Positions 25,740-38,900 of a DNA stretch of 64,000 nt are shown here, piece after piece. The stretch covers positions 62,001 to 126,000 of the forward strand of contig JAQWIL010000017.1 in the NCBI GenBank assembly GCA_029248885.1, in the 5' to 3' direction. Each line of letters begins with the position of its first letter. The stretch's first letter is position 1. The translations under genes were made by a program, and so were the position numbers. This DNA comes from Flavobacteriaceae bacterium (GTDB lineage Bacteria > Bacteroidota > Bacteroidia > Flavobacteriales > Flavobacteriaceae). The notes beneath the pieces were generated by a model. The model was not told where the DNA came from, searched no databases, and saw only the letters and a list, made by a program, of their open reading frames with translations.

Positions 25740-25898
25740 TTAACCACCAGCTAAAGAGAAAAAAATCGTATTGATCAGGATTTTTCCTGAAAAAAAACAC
25801 CAACAAATGGACAGAATAGAGATGTAGGTATTTGGGGCAGCATAAGATATAGCGGTTTGGGTTGGTGTAAACTTATAAAAAGAACTTCTAATCTTCAT
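25740..25898 (-). CDS. 52-residue ORF between the two NTF2-like genes (uncertain)
   Basis: An ATG-started 52-codon frame beginning MKIRSSFYKFTPTQTAISY. A hydrophobic Ile/Phe/Cys-rich middle and end (YISILSICWCFFSG, NTIFFSLAGG) could cross the membrane once. The stop is 33 bp before a strong minus-strand terminator, so a short transcript probably covers this frame. It could be a real small protein, a leader peptide or a chance frame in a small RNA. No family recognised and no clear promoter seen. Confidence 0.4.
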   Translation of the reverse strand: MKIRSSFYKFTPTQTAISYAAPNTYISILSICWCFFSGKILINTIFFSLAGG

Positions 25899-25974
25899 AA
25901 TTTTTTAAGATAAAGAAGCAAAAAAAGCTTAAAATTTATCTTTATATTTAGTTTTTAAAAATTTAATAAATAAT

Positions 25975-26493
25975 ATGATGAAAAAACTATTTTTATTTGC
26001 TGTTGCACTGGTTTTTGTGAGTTGCGCAATGCCTGCAGAAGAAGTAGAGGTAAAAGGAGTGGGATTCTTTACACCACTTCCTGGTGAAACTTTTATTGCT
26101 GGCTCAGATGAGACTACAGAGATTTGGAACAAATATTTGGAAGCACACAACAATGGAGACATTGAGGCGATCAAGTCGATGAGTGCTGACTCCATTTACG
26201 TGTTGGGACCTGACGGCACTGAAATTCGCACCAAAGAAGAGCAAGCTGCTTTGCTTGAAGGTTGGTTTGCTGCGGCAAGTCCGAAATGGGAGGCCTATTG
26301 GGCCATGCCTTATCAATCTGTACCAAGTGGTGCTGACTGGATTATCGCAGGTCACACGGTTACGGAAACCGTTGATGGGGAAGAGAAAGTGTCTCTACAA
26401 ATGATCGATGGCGAAATCAAAGACGGTAAAGTTGAGCGGTTCTTTGTGTATGCGGCTACGCCACCAGCTCGTGAAGAAGCTGCTGCGGAATAA
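25975..26493 (+). CDS. Lipoprotein with NTF2/SnoaL-like domain
   Basis: A 172-residue protein. The N-terminus MMKKLFLFAVALVFVSCAM has a lipobox (VSC) and should be lipidated. Residues 38-165 form an NTF2-like domain (ETFIAGSDETTEIWNKYLEA, LEGWFAA, ADWIIAGHTVTET) that aligns along its length with the first domain of the 282-residue neighbour. The polar pocket suggests small-ligand binding; no catalytic residues are evident. The ATG pair at 25975/25978 leaves the start ambiguous by one codon. A TATATTTA -7-like element lies 25 bp upstream but without a -33 TTG. A terminator follows directly. Confidence 0.8.
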   Translation: MMKKLFLFAVALVFVSCAMPAEEVEVKGVGFFTPLPGETFIAGSDETTEIWNKYLEAHNNGDIEAIKSMSADSIYVLGPDGTEIRTKEEQAALLEGWFAAASPKWEAYWAMPYQSVPSGADWIIAGHTVTETVDGEEKVSLQMIDGEIKDGKVERFFVYAATPPAREEAAAE

Positions 26494-26517
26494 GAAATCT
26501 TTGCAAGTTTAAAAATC

Positions 26518-26543
26518 AAAACACCCTGCGGGGTGTTTTTTTT
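26518..26543 (+). terminator. Terminator after the lipoprotein gene
   Basis: AAAACACCC pairs with GGGTGTTTT around a TGCG loop, followed by further Ts. It begins 24 bp after the lipoprotein stop. Confidence 0.85.
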
Positions 26544-26998
26544 GGATTTAGATGTAAAGGTCATAATCGTTCGCGATGTTTTACCTGTCTAAGGGTAGCT
26601 GAGTACAAGGAAAAGAATTGTCTATATACAAATTAACGCTGAGTTGTTGCGATATGCTGTTTTTTTCCTCATTTTTGATTTCAGCATACGAAAATGACAT
26701 AATTTATATGGTTTAACAGATTATGACCTGTTTAGGATACTTCCAACATTTTGCCTTTTTGGATAAAATTTATTTATCTCTAGATAAATTAATTTAGAAT
26801 ATATATTGTCTCAATAACGACTTGTTTATTTGGGGTTTTATAGATAAAAAAACCGGTTTTTCACGTTATTAACAATTTTCTGTTTTGGTTACTCTGTTGT
26901 TTTTAATAACATTGTTAATAACCTAGTCACTATACTAAGAAAAAACAATTTCCCATATACATACCTTTACATGTACAGTAATTGAACCAGAAAACAAT
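26544..26998. other. AT-rich intergenic region before the giant gene
   Basis: 455 bp without a convincing gene. It contains a long inverted repeat (see 26865-26922) and a TACCTTTA -7-like element at 26962-26969, 30 bp before the TTG start, without a -33 TTG at the right distance. The base composition is clearly more AT-rich than the genes to the left. Confidence 0.6.
26865..26922. promoter_or_regulatory. 12-bp perfect inverted repeat upstream of the giant gene
   Basis: GTTATTAACAAT (26865-26876) and its exact reverse complement ATTGTTAATAAC (26911-26922) flank 34 bp. Each arm holds its own 9-mer dyad, GTTA-T-TAAC or GTTA-A-TAAC, and a further TTAATAAC half lies at 26903-26910. The pattern suits two operator sites for a dimeric regulator, 49 bp centre to centre, or a structured leader. 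Confidence 0.5.
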
Positions 26999-29900
26999 TT
27001 GAGAAATCAAATAAATTCTACACAAAAGGTTACATTATTAAAATTGTTAAAACTGCATCACTCGGTTTTGACTACAGGGGTAACGACCCTCCTATATTTC
27101 CTGATTTCAATCACTTTTTTCTTTCTTTTCTCGTTTTCTTTGTTTGCACAGGATCAAACCTTTACAGTTACTGTTGTTTCAACTGATGATGGTGACAAAT
27201 ATTTTATTAATGGCGAAGAAGCACCAGTTCTTCGAATTGAAAAAGGAAAGACATATCGATTCGATACTTCGGACAGTAGCCTTGGAGTACATCCTTTACT
27301 TTTTGGAACGTCTCCAAATTCGGGAACCCTAGATAGCTTGTTCGATGAAAATGGAACAATAGGTTCTGCTGGTTCATATTTTGATCTATCTGTTCCCTCT
27401 GATTCATCCATCTCTACACTATATTATTATTGTTCATCGCATAACAATATGGGTAATGCCTTTGCGTTCTTTGAACAAGGCTCAATTGAGGTAACTTCAT
27501 TCACCAATGTGATTGACAATGACCATAGCGATGACTCTGGCTATACTGGTCTTGTTACGGGCGGTGATAGGATTGAATACACAGTACAGGTCACAAATGT
27601 TTCGAACAGCCCAATATCTAATTTAGCCCTTACGACATACTTTCAGGATTTTGGGGAGACTTCCTATGCAGAGGATGTTATAACACTTTCTTTTGAAGAT
27701 ACAGGAGGTTCTGGTGATGGTACTCTTAGTGTGGGAGAAACGGCAAAATATACTGCTATTTATGATATTGGTTCTTCAGTAACTTCAGGAAATGTAAAAT
27801 TTTATGTTAAAGCCGTTGCAGACTCTCAAGGTCAAACGGCTAATGAATTAGACTATAGTAGTAATGGCGATAATAAGGATGGAAATACGGATGGGGAAAC
27901 CTTATTTGATCCCAATGTAACAAGTATTGGAGATACGATTACATCTTTAGCCGTCACGAAGATTGCCGATGTGCCTTCAGAACGACTTGCTCCCCCTTTT
28001 CCACAGCCAGGTGAAGATCCCAGCTGGTATCAAGGCGAGCCTGTGGTTGGTGAAATTTGGAGCTGGACAGTTGAGATTTATAATGATGGATCTGCCGATC
28101 TTACAAATATTCAGATTAAAGGAGATGACATCACGTCTTTATTTTACCCAGAAAGTCTTACCAATAAACAAATTGTAAATGGAAATTCAACCCCACCTGT
28201 TCCGATACATATTATAAGTGACCAGGGCTCTGAAGGAGGGTATCTTAAAGTTGGCGAAACTGCTACCTATACAGCTTATATCATAGTTGATCAGGAGATT
28301 ATGGACCATGGTGGAGTAAAAAATTGTTTAAAGCAGATTGATGCGCAAAACGCAAATAGATTGAAAAAAGCAAATGGGGTAGACGACTTGATTTATTCGT
28401 TCAATTCGGGTGAGCTTTGTGTTGATTCAGAAGTTACAGAAGATGCAAATTTAAAAGTTACTAAAAAGGCAACTTTAATCTCTGGAGATAATGGCATAGG
28501 GGATATCATTGAATATACGATAGATGTTGAAAACACAGGAAATGTGACACTCTTTTTGAAAAAGGATGAACAACTCACTGACGGATCAGGACAAACGCGT
28601 TCCGTTTGGGATATTGAGGACACATTAACTGATGGGTTTTCAAATGAGATCCACAACGGATTGTTATATGAGGATGACAAATTAGTTGATGGGGAGTCTC
28701 AAAATATATATGACTTTGCACTTGTCGCATCCGAAGATGACAACACAACAACAGCAGGGAGTTTAGCACCTGGGTTAAGAGCAATTTTTAAATTTAAGTA
28801 TCAAATCACAGAAGTGGCTGCTAGTTCTGGTTTAGTCACCAACCAAGCAAAAGTGAACGCTTTAGGGCCTGAAAACCCAGACACGGAAACTTCTACAGCT
28901 GTATATGATTTTTCTGAGGATCCAGACGATTCCTTTTATGATCCATTAACAAATCAAGACAATAGCACAACCACGACATTATCGGTCGTTAAATCGATGC
29001 GTGTAATCAAAAGTGTTACTCCTGTTGATGATAATCCAACTGGTGGTGATGGTGTTATTGAGGTTGGTGATAACCTTGTATATACAATAGAGGTAACAAA
29101 TGATGGTGAAGTTAACTTATTTGATTTGCTTTTTGAGGACAATATTTATGATGATGATATTGATTCTGATTTTGTAGTAGCATCATTACCATTCACATCT
29201 TTCATACATTCATATGGCTCATCTATCAACCTAGCTGTCGGAGAAACAAAGACATTTACTGTTAACTATGAAATTGATCAAAGTGTATTTGATAATAACA
29301 TCTCCACTCTTTACAACGAAATTAAAGTATCTGCAAAAAGTTCTGGTAGCTTAACTCGTGATGTTATCGAGTTTGGTGATAAGCCAGGCGGTGGTGGAGG
29401 TGAAAACGATAGAACAGATTATTCTTTTGTAATTGAAGGTTCTGTTGAGGCAACAAAATTTGGCCAATATGTTGATGATAATGGCGATGGTGTTCCTGGA
29501 GATGGGGATAAGTTGGTTTACACAGTAACCATTGAAAATACAGGAAATGTTAGCGTTTATGATATGACAATTGTTGATGTCATGAACTATTCGACAAATT
29601 CTTCTACTCCTTCCCCCCCAACGCTTGAGTTTTTTGAATCAAATATTTTAGGTAGATCCATTTCAGAAATAACCACTGATGATAATGGCTCCCCACTTAC
29701 AGATTCGAGCGGCAATATTCTATACAACTTGTTGGTTGGTGAGACCTTAACATTTAAAGCTGAGTATGACATCACCCAGGCTGACATTGATAATCAGTCG
29801 GGAGATCAAAATGGGGATAAGTATTTAGAGAATCAAATTACGGTAAATGGCCTTTTTGATGGTCTTTCAAATGGCTTATCAATTCCTACAGAAGTAAGTG

Positions 29901-32900
29901 ATAATGGAGACGATACGGATGGTGGAATTTCTAGTGATAAAACCAAAATATTTATTTCAGAAAAACCAAATTTAAATATTGTAAAAAGCGCAAATACCGT
30001 AACAAATCCAAAGATCGGTGATGTGATTAGTTTTACGATTGATGTAGAAAATAATGGAAATAGTAAAATCGATGGGTTTACTGTTCAGGATAATCTTAGC
30101 TCTAGACTTGGAAATATTAATCTTACGCCAGGTTTACCCTCAGGACTTAGTGTAACATATCAAGGAATTATTGAGCCAAATGAATTAGGCCCTCTTTCAG
30201 GAATCAAATATGATAACGACGGAAATGTTATTGGTTATATTCTTAATATTGGAGAAAAGGCAAGATTTACAGCGAGCTATACAATCGATCAGGATGCAGT
30301 TGATGGAGGAGGGATCTCAAATACTTTTACAGCAACTTATTCAGGTGAAACTTTTAACTCTGATGACATTAATCAACTACAGTCTGCTGCAAAAAATCCA
30401 ACGACAATATCGATTGATAAGAACTTAGATTTAATCGCCACAAAAGTTGTAGAATTAGTTGATGAAAATGGTAACGGCATTGCCGATGAAGGTGAAAAAC
30501 TCAAATATCGGATAGAACTTGAAAATACCGGAAACGTCACAATTTACAAACCTGCTTCCGGATTTTTTAGTGATACGATGAGCTATCTAAATTGTCCTGA
30601 TGCTGATCAGAACGATTGTGACAATTTACAATATGATAGCAATAATGAAATTGAGTACATCATTGATATTAATGCATCTGGCGATCAAATCGATACAGAT
30701 GGTCAATATATTTCTCCAGGATATACTGCAAAATACGAGGCTTTATTAACTGTCACACAGTCAATGATTGATTTTGGGGGGGTTAAAAATATTTTAGATG
30801 TGTCTTATGTTGACTTTTTAGGGGAATCAAAAAACATAAAAAGTATTGACGACGACCTGTTTGATGATGAGCCAGCAGATGAAGATTACACCACATTTGA
30901 AATGGATCAAAATCCAGATATTGAAATCACTAAATTTTTAATGACTGAGGCAGAAAATAACACGCCAATAGAAATTATTGTCGAAGTCGTTGGAGACGTT
31001 TTCACTTATACCATAGATGGTGCTCAAATCAGTAGCTTGACCTTTGAAAGAGGGAAAACATATCGATTCAATCAAGAACATTCGAGTAACTCAGGCTACC
31101 CATTGAGGTTTAGTGAAGATGAGGACGGCAGTGAATACAATTATTTGGTGACCCCCTCTGGTACACCTGGAAATTCTTTTTCATACACTGAAATTAAGGT
31201 TGACCCATTGGTCACTTCGGGCTTGATCACGCACGCACCAGTGTCAAGTTTATACACATATAGTTTATCCCAGGCGGGAATGGGAACACAAATTAACATC
31301 AAACAACCCGAAATTGATGTTGCTCTTGGTGATGAAATAACGTATTATATTAAAGTCGAAAATACAGGGAACACAATTTTGGATGCTCCAAACCCTCCAT
31401 CAGACACAATTACGTCAAATGGATCCCCATTAACAATTGATAGTGGGTATCCTTTATTCCTAAAAAAGTTTGCATCTACTTCCAATACAAGCCAAACAAG
31501 ATTAATCCCAGGCGATATCCTGGTTTGGGAAGTAAAATATACCGTCACACAGCCTGCTATTGATGGGGGTAATATTACAAACACTGCGTCCATAGAAGCA
31601 CAAACATTGACAGGTGATACGATAAGTAAAACAAGTAATGATGGGGATAATACTGATGGAGAAACTAATGATGAAACCATTATTGAAATTGATCAAAATC
31701 CATCTATTGAAGTAAAGAAAACTTGGGATCATGATGATATTTTTGCTAATGGCAGAGTTGATAGAGGGGAAACAATCACATTTTATATAGAGATTGAAAA
31801 TACAGGTAATGTTACAGTTGATAATTTTGCATTTACAGAATCCTTTTTCGACTTAAGAGAAACACAACCTAGAGATCTTTCTTCGTATTTGTCTACCCCA
31901 ACAACTAGCTCACCTGGGCCATTATTACCTGGAGACACAGTTGTTTACACCAGCACATATACAGTTGATCAGATTACAGTTGACAAGGGCGGTGTAACAA
32001 ATAGTGTTTTGGTTGAGGCAGATGGTGTTGGACGTTTAATTTCTGATGTTTCAGATGATGATGATCCTACAGCCGGTGACAACAATGGAAGTGACCCGAC
32101 CGTAATTAACATTGACCCCTTCCCAGAGTTAACTGTAACAAAAACAATTAAAAATCAAGTTGAAGATTATGTTGCAGGAGACATCATTACTTATTTTATA
32201 GAGGTTGAAAATACTGGAAATGTAACCCTAGAAAACTTTGCTTTTGAAGATTCATTTACAAATTTTGATCAAGATGAATTAAATTATATTGAGGGAAATC
32301 CAGTTTACATTCAAACTGTTGATAGCGAAGGAAACATTGTTGATAGCGGGTCAGTAAATTATATTCAATTTAGTGATGTTCATCAGTATGAGGCCACCTA
32401 TGAAATTACCCCTGATGATATTTTGGCTAAAGGGCTCTCAAACTCTCTTAAAGTAATTAGTAGAAATTTGGCAAACACGCCAGTCACTGAGGATGTTAGT
32501 GACGATGGGGATGATGATGATGGTAATACAACAGATGACCCCACGATAGTATATATTGGTGATCTGCCGTCATTTAAAATTGAAAAGACAGGGTCTTGGG
32601 TTGATAATCCTGATAGCTTAGATGGCGTAATAAACCAAGGGGATAAAGTGAGGTTTGAAATCAAAATCATTAATACTGGTAATGATGTGATTACTTTAGA
32701 CCCTAACTATACAGAAACATTTTATGATGGATATAACGTTCCAATTCCTGGAGATTTTATGCTTGAGAGTTATTCAGCAGTCTCTACTTCTGGAGGTGAT
32801 GTGAATGTACTTCGATATGTATTAGCAGTTGATGAAATTGAAACGCATATTTGGGAATATACAATAACTAAAAAAGACATAGAATCCGGAGGGCTTTATA

Positions 32901-35900
32901 ATAGTATTGAATTTGAAGGGAATTCGGAGAGAAATCCTGATACTTCTCGTCCAGATTTAGGAGCCAAGAGTGATGACCCTGGCACACCTCAGTTGAATGA
33001 CCCGACCTTTGTGCCTCTTTCTTTGGACTCTGATGGAGATGGCATTCCAGACACTATGGATTTGGATGATGATAACGATGGAATATTAGACGAGTTTGAA
33101 GCTTGTTTTGATTTTAATTTAGATGGAAGCTCTTTTGATAATGTTGAAAATCCAACAATTGGTAATAATAGTATAGATAAGTTTACAGACCTTACTCAAA
33201 TTGCTCCTCCCTTTTCTGCAGTAAATAGCGATGGAGAGGTATTTGCTCCAAACATAGAGTACCCTCAATATGTTGAAACAAAAGTTGTCGATGGGGTATC
33301 GGTCACTATTGAGCATGGTCAATTTCTACAGTTGCTTCAAGGAAATGGGAATAATAATCTAAGTTATTGGGATGAACAAACACATACATCTACAAGTCCA
33401 TTTGATAGGGTAGTGGTCATTGAAAATGTTTCCCCTAACACCACATATGAAGTAAGTTTTGCCCATAGAACTGGAAACATATATTTTACTGAGTATCAGC
33501 CAGGCGGACAAACCCTTCTACAAGTTCAGTCGATGAATACTGACTATGAAGATTATCAATTGTTTGATCCAACACCCCACCCAGATTGGAAGAAAGAGAC
33601 ATTTAGTTTCACAACAGATAGTGAAACGACTCAAATGGCTATTTTATTTTCTGCTTATGATCCAAATGCCGATGTTTCATTACACATTGACGCAATTTAT
33701 TTTGATTACCAAGGGGGTTGTGATTTTGATGATGATGTTGACGGTGATGGCGTTCCAAACCACTTAGATCTTGACTCAGATAACGATGGAATTTATGATG
33801 TTGTTGAAGCAGGCTTTGAAGCACTTGACACAAATTTAGACGGAATTTTAGATGCAAATGATACCGCTTTTGTTGATACAGATTATGATGAGATTCATGA
33901 CTCAGTGTTAGGTGTAGCTATCATTGATACAGATAATGATGGAACTTTTGATATGTTTGAGTTAAACTCAGACGGCGATAGCTGTTTTGATACAACAGAA
34001 GCAGGTTATACCGATCATAGTGACCCAAATTTAAGAGACGGAATTTTAGGGGAGGCCTCTCCCCCAACTGTAGATGAAAAAGGTAGGGTAATTAACGTTT
34101 CAGATGGGTACACAATTCCTATTGATTTTGACAATTCTGGAGTATTAGATTATAGGGAACAAAGCTTTTATGGAGCATGTTTCAAGCCAGATATTGATGT
34201 AACAAAAACAATTTCATCAATAACAGACTCTGATGGTAATCCAAAAGATATTAACTCCTTATTGAATGTAGGAGATGTAATTAATTATGAAATTCAAGTT
34301 GTAAATAATTCTTTAAACCCTATAGAGAATATTATAGTCAGTGATACTCTATCAAACCTAGCAAATAGTTTTGAACTACAAACTACATTTGAAGAGGAGC
34401 TAAATACTGGGAATCATGTTACACCTCCTCTACAGCTCAGATCCATTGGCAATACAGAAATACCTGATGGGAATGGAAATAGATATAATTCTACAGATGA
34501 TCAAAAATCCAATGGCGAACAATCATATTGGCAACATTTCATGGATCCCTATCACTGTAACTCTACTGGATGTGGGTTTTTTAGAATTTATCATCCTGAA
34601 GATATAAATAGTGATGGTAAAACAGGATCTACTCTAACTCCTGAGGGATCTTTTGTAAATATCCTTTTTCAGAATAGAAATTTAGCTGATGGGGTATTAT
34701 CAACTGAAGTTTTTTCACTTGAAGGCGTGGATTACACTATAGTTCACGGGTGGCAAGTTAAGGGAGTCTACAAAATTGATATAACGTCAAGTGATCCTGA
34801 AAAAGAATTTGTGTTTCGTGCTTATGATAATATGCTTGATAGTTATGATAACCATTATACTGTATCAACTGAAACTGAGTACGGCTTCAATTTACGCTAT
34901 ATTGATAGATACTATAGGTGGGATGGCGCCCGCAGACATTACGTGTATGTTGTTCCTAAAAGTACAGAAGTTGCTATTAGGGGTCAAAACGATTACTTAA
35001 AAAGTACAGATAATTTTTCTTACAATAACTCCAGTAATAGTACATCTAATGAGCATTATGAATATCATGACTACAGTTGGACTCAAAAATATTGGAAAAC
35101 CACCCCCTATAAAATAGGGGCATTAATTTATTATGTGCCCGGATCAAACTCACAAACTTGGATAAAGAATGATATATCTTCAACTATTCCAGGGACAATG
35201 GAGGAAGGTATACTTAGGGTAGGAAACACAGCTTTATATACAACTCAGCATACCGTTACTCAAGCAGATATAGATGCCGGAAATCTCCTAGCGAATAATG
35301 TTACAGTCACAGCCTCTTTATTTGTTCAGAACGAATCTGACCCAGATCAGGAGCCACTTGAAGTAATTATAACTGAGTCAATAGACAGTCCAATTGAAAC
35401 AAATCTAAATAGCACATCGGAACTAGAGGTTATAAAACAAGCAGATGTTGATGATAAAAATGGCGATGGATTTACAAACTCAGGGGATAAGGTTACTTAT
35501 ACCATTGACATAACAAACTCTGGTACACAAACAATAACTGGTCTTGAAATTGAAGATACTCTTTCAGATTTAGATGGGAATCTAATTTCAAATCCAGATT
35601 TAAGCCAATTAACAATCAATACAAATTATGTTTATAATACCGATGATTTAAATCAATTAAAAAGGTCTTATGGAACAAATACGAGTAGTGTAGTTCAACA
35701 ATACGAACCTCCTAATAATATATTAATTTATGTTGATCCTGAAAATAACCACAATGAAAACGGAGTTGGTGTAATTTCAACTGGAGACAGTCCCGGAGAA
35801 TTTTGGGGGAATAGCAATGACGGATCCAATCCTACTGGTGTTCGATTAGTAAGACATGATGGAAATTATAATTCATACTCAGAGGACCACATATTTTTTA

Positions 35901-38900
35901 ATTCTTCATATGCAAGTGATTTAAATAATGGCGGGTATAAGTTAGAGCCTAATACGACATACACTCTTTCAGTGTATGCTAGAAAGAATGGTACCATTAC
36001 TTTTGAGGATTCAAATTTTAATTTATTTGCATATGATGGATTGGCAGGCCTAACACATCAACAAACAAATTTGATTATTGAAAATTCATTTAAATCAGAG
36101 GACTTTCTTGCCAGTACCGAATGGAAAAGATATTCATTCACCTTTACCACAGGGGAGGTTTCTTATCCAAACCACACAAGTGATTTGAATGGGACTACAA
36201 ATTCCAGTCAAATTGCCCACCCTCGCTTTGGGGTCACATTACCAAAAGCGGTGGACACTCCACAATATGGGACAATATCCATATGGGGCCTTCAGTTAGA
36301 GAAATCTTACAAACCCACAATGTATGTATTAAATGATGGAACAGATAAATATGATGACCCTAAAGAAGAAATAAATATATTTAATGAAAATAAATACATA
36401 TTTCAATGGGGGTCTTTTAATGAAAATTATAATGCCTCTTTAAGCTTCCCAAAAGTAAGTTTAGGCTTAAGATCAGACCGTAATTTTTCTTCACAATTTC
36501 TTGCTAGAAGAGCAACCGATAAATCACCAGCAATTATAGAGTACCCTGGCATAATTACTTCATTAGATGGAGGTCCCTCAAAAGAAAGTTTAAAAGCTCA
36601 AGATTGGGTTTTAAACAACTTTGTTAATAATAATCATAAGACCAACACTGATAACTATATTACTCATTATATGAATAGTGAAAACAAGTGGTATTCTTAC
36701 AACAAAGGCAATGGGTTGTATATAGGTTATGAAATAGAAAGTCAATATTATCAGAATAGTAGTAATAATAATTATATATGGTATAATAATAATTATGATT
36801 TTTATTTAGGTGAATATAATGACACTAAGTATTGGTGGACTTATAGCTTTGTTTCCCCAACTTTCGGCGAAACTTACAATCGATTAGTAGATCTAGATTC
36901 TCAAACCCATTCGCTTGCTCTTCCTAACCCCAAAATATTTTTTACTCAATATGAAACTCAGGCTGAATTTTCTTATGTAGGGGGTAGAGTAAATGTTTCT
37001 ACTCCTATGTGGATAGGTCTAGTAAAAGAAAGAGATTTAAGCGGTAATATTATTAATTATAGATGGTTAGGACCTCAAGATAAACCAATTTTATTAGGGC
37101 ATTATAATGGGCATTCATATTTTTTCATTAGACAGTTGAAAACATCGGAAGAGCACACGACTTATGCAAATGATCTTGGAGCATATTTATTTAATCCAGA
37201 CTCTAATGGAGAATTTAGTTTTATACAAGAAAACCTATTAGAAACAGAAAACTGGTCAGTACCTATAAATATAAATAGTTATAATACATCTGACACCAAA
37301 TACATGGATCAGGCTTTTGTTGGAATTCAATACAATACTGAAGGCTATTCAACATATAAACTTTCAGAATTTGATCAAACAAGTCAGGATGCTCAATTAA
37401 ATTTTGATTATGGAATTGGGTCATTGGCACCTGGACAAACAATTACCCTGGTATTTTCAAAAACAATTCTAGATTCAGAAATGGATCTTGGGGGTTACTC
37501 GAATAGCCTAACAGTTACAGCAAATAATGGTGTAAGTGAGGTTAGTGACGATCCAAATAATGATGCCGATAATGATGGAGATAAATTAAATGATACAGAC
37601 GACCCAACTGTTGTCAATTTTGATATTGTTAAAGAGCTTGAGGTAATTAAAACCGCCGTGGTTATCGATACCGACCCTTCTGAAAACACCTTTAACAGTG
37701 TAAACGACACAATTCATTACACAATTGAAGTAAAAAATACTGGTACAGTACCACTTTATGGACTTTCGCTTACAGATAGCTTAACAACTAGGGGAACTTT
37801 TGACCCAGCTGACCCAGCTCTAGAATTCCAAAACAAATCAGTTCCAGCATCAGAATCCTTAGCATCAATTTGGAGTCCTTTTACAGATGAACCAAATAAT
37901 ACATCGACAAGTGCTGAATATGCTGCATATTTATGGTACGAAAAGGGTTTTTATCTTGATGATCAACAAACAAATTCGTATAATAAAAAATATATAGCCG
38001 AAAGTGATGATCCAACGTTAACTTCAATTTCAGGTTATACGCACTTAGGTGTTTATAACGGGCATAGTTATTTTAGTAGAGACACTGCAGCTTATTGGTC
38101 TCAACAAGCTACAGCTGCAGCTAATAATTCCAATTCTATTTACATGCTTCTAATTGACTCTGTAGAGGAGTTTGAGGCTGTAAGAGATATGTTATTTGAC
38201 AAAGGAATTAATGAGGATCATTGGATTGGGTTAACCCAAAAAAGGAATCAAACACAAAAAAATGGATGGTTCTGGATTGGAAAAGATAGTGCCCCTGGAG
38301 CAGCAAATGCTTATGATCCGGCCAATCATGAAAGCACCGTTTCGGCTAGTTCAGAAACAGCTGATAATTATCCTTTCTATTTTGAAGATCATTTTGAATT
38401 AGTTACCACTAACGATGGTACATTAAACCCTGGAGAGACAGCTAATTTCACGGCTAGTTATGTGATTGAGCAGGATGCAGTCACAAGCGGAGGAGGATTC
38501 ATAGATAATACCGTTTTGGCTAAAGCAAAATCGAATGCTAGTGGTGATTTTGATGTTGAGGACAGATCTGATGGAGATACTGCCCAAGAAGATGGAGATG
38601 ATGATGAGAACTTTGAAAACGATCCAACAGTTATATCACTTCCAAGTTTTAAAGTAACAAAAACATCAGACATTAATGATGATAATGGTGAGAGTGGAAC
38701 AAATGCAGGAGATACGATTACTTACACGATTGAAGTAACAAACACAGGTGGAGAAACTCTTAGCAACATTTCATTTGAAGACACTTTTGTTGATGAAGAT
38801 GGAAATGTACTGGTTTATGACTCAAGCAATATTTCTCCAAAGACAGGCGCAGTGTTTGATCATGAGAATACAAGCTATGATTACATTACTTTAGGTAGTC

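Noticed and set aside
27480-32995. Several separate surface-protein genes rather than one
   Set aside because: No in-frame stops were found, and no internal signal peptides or promoters separate the units.
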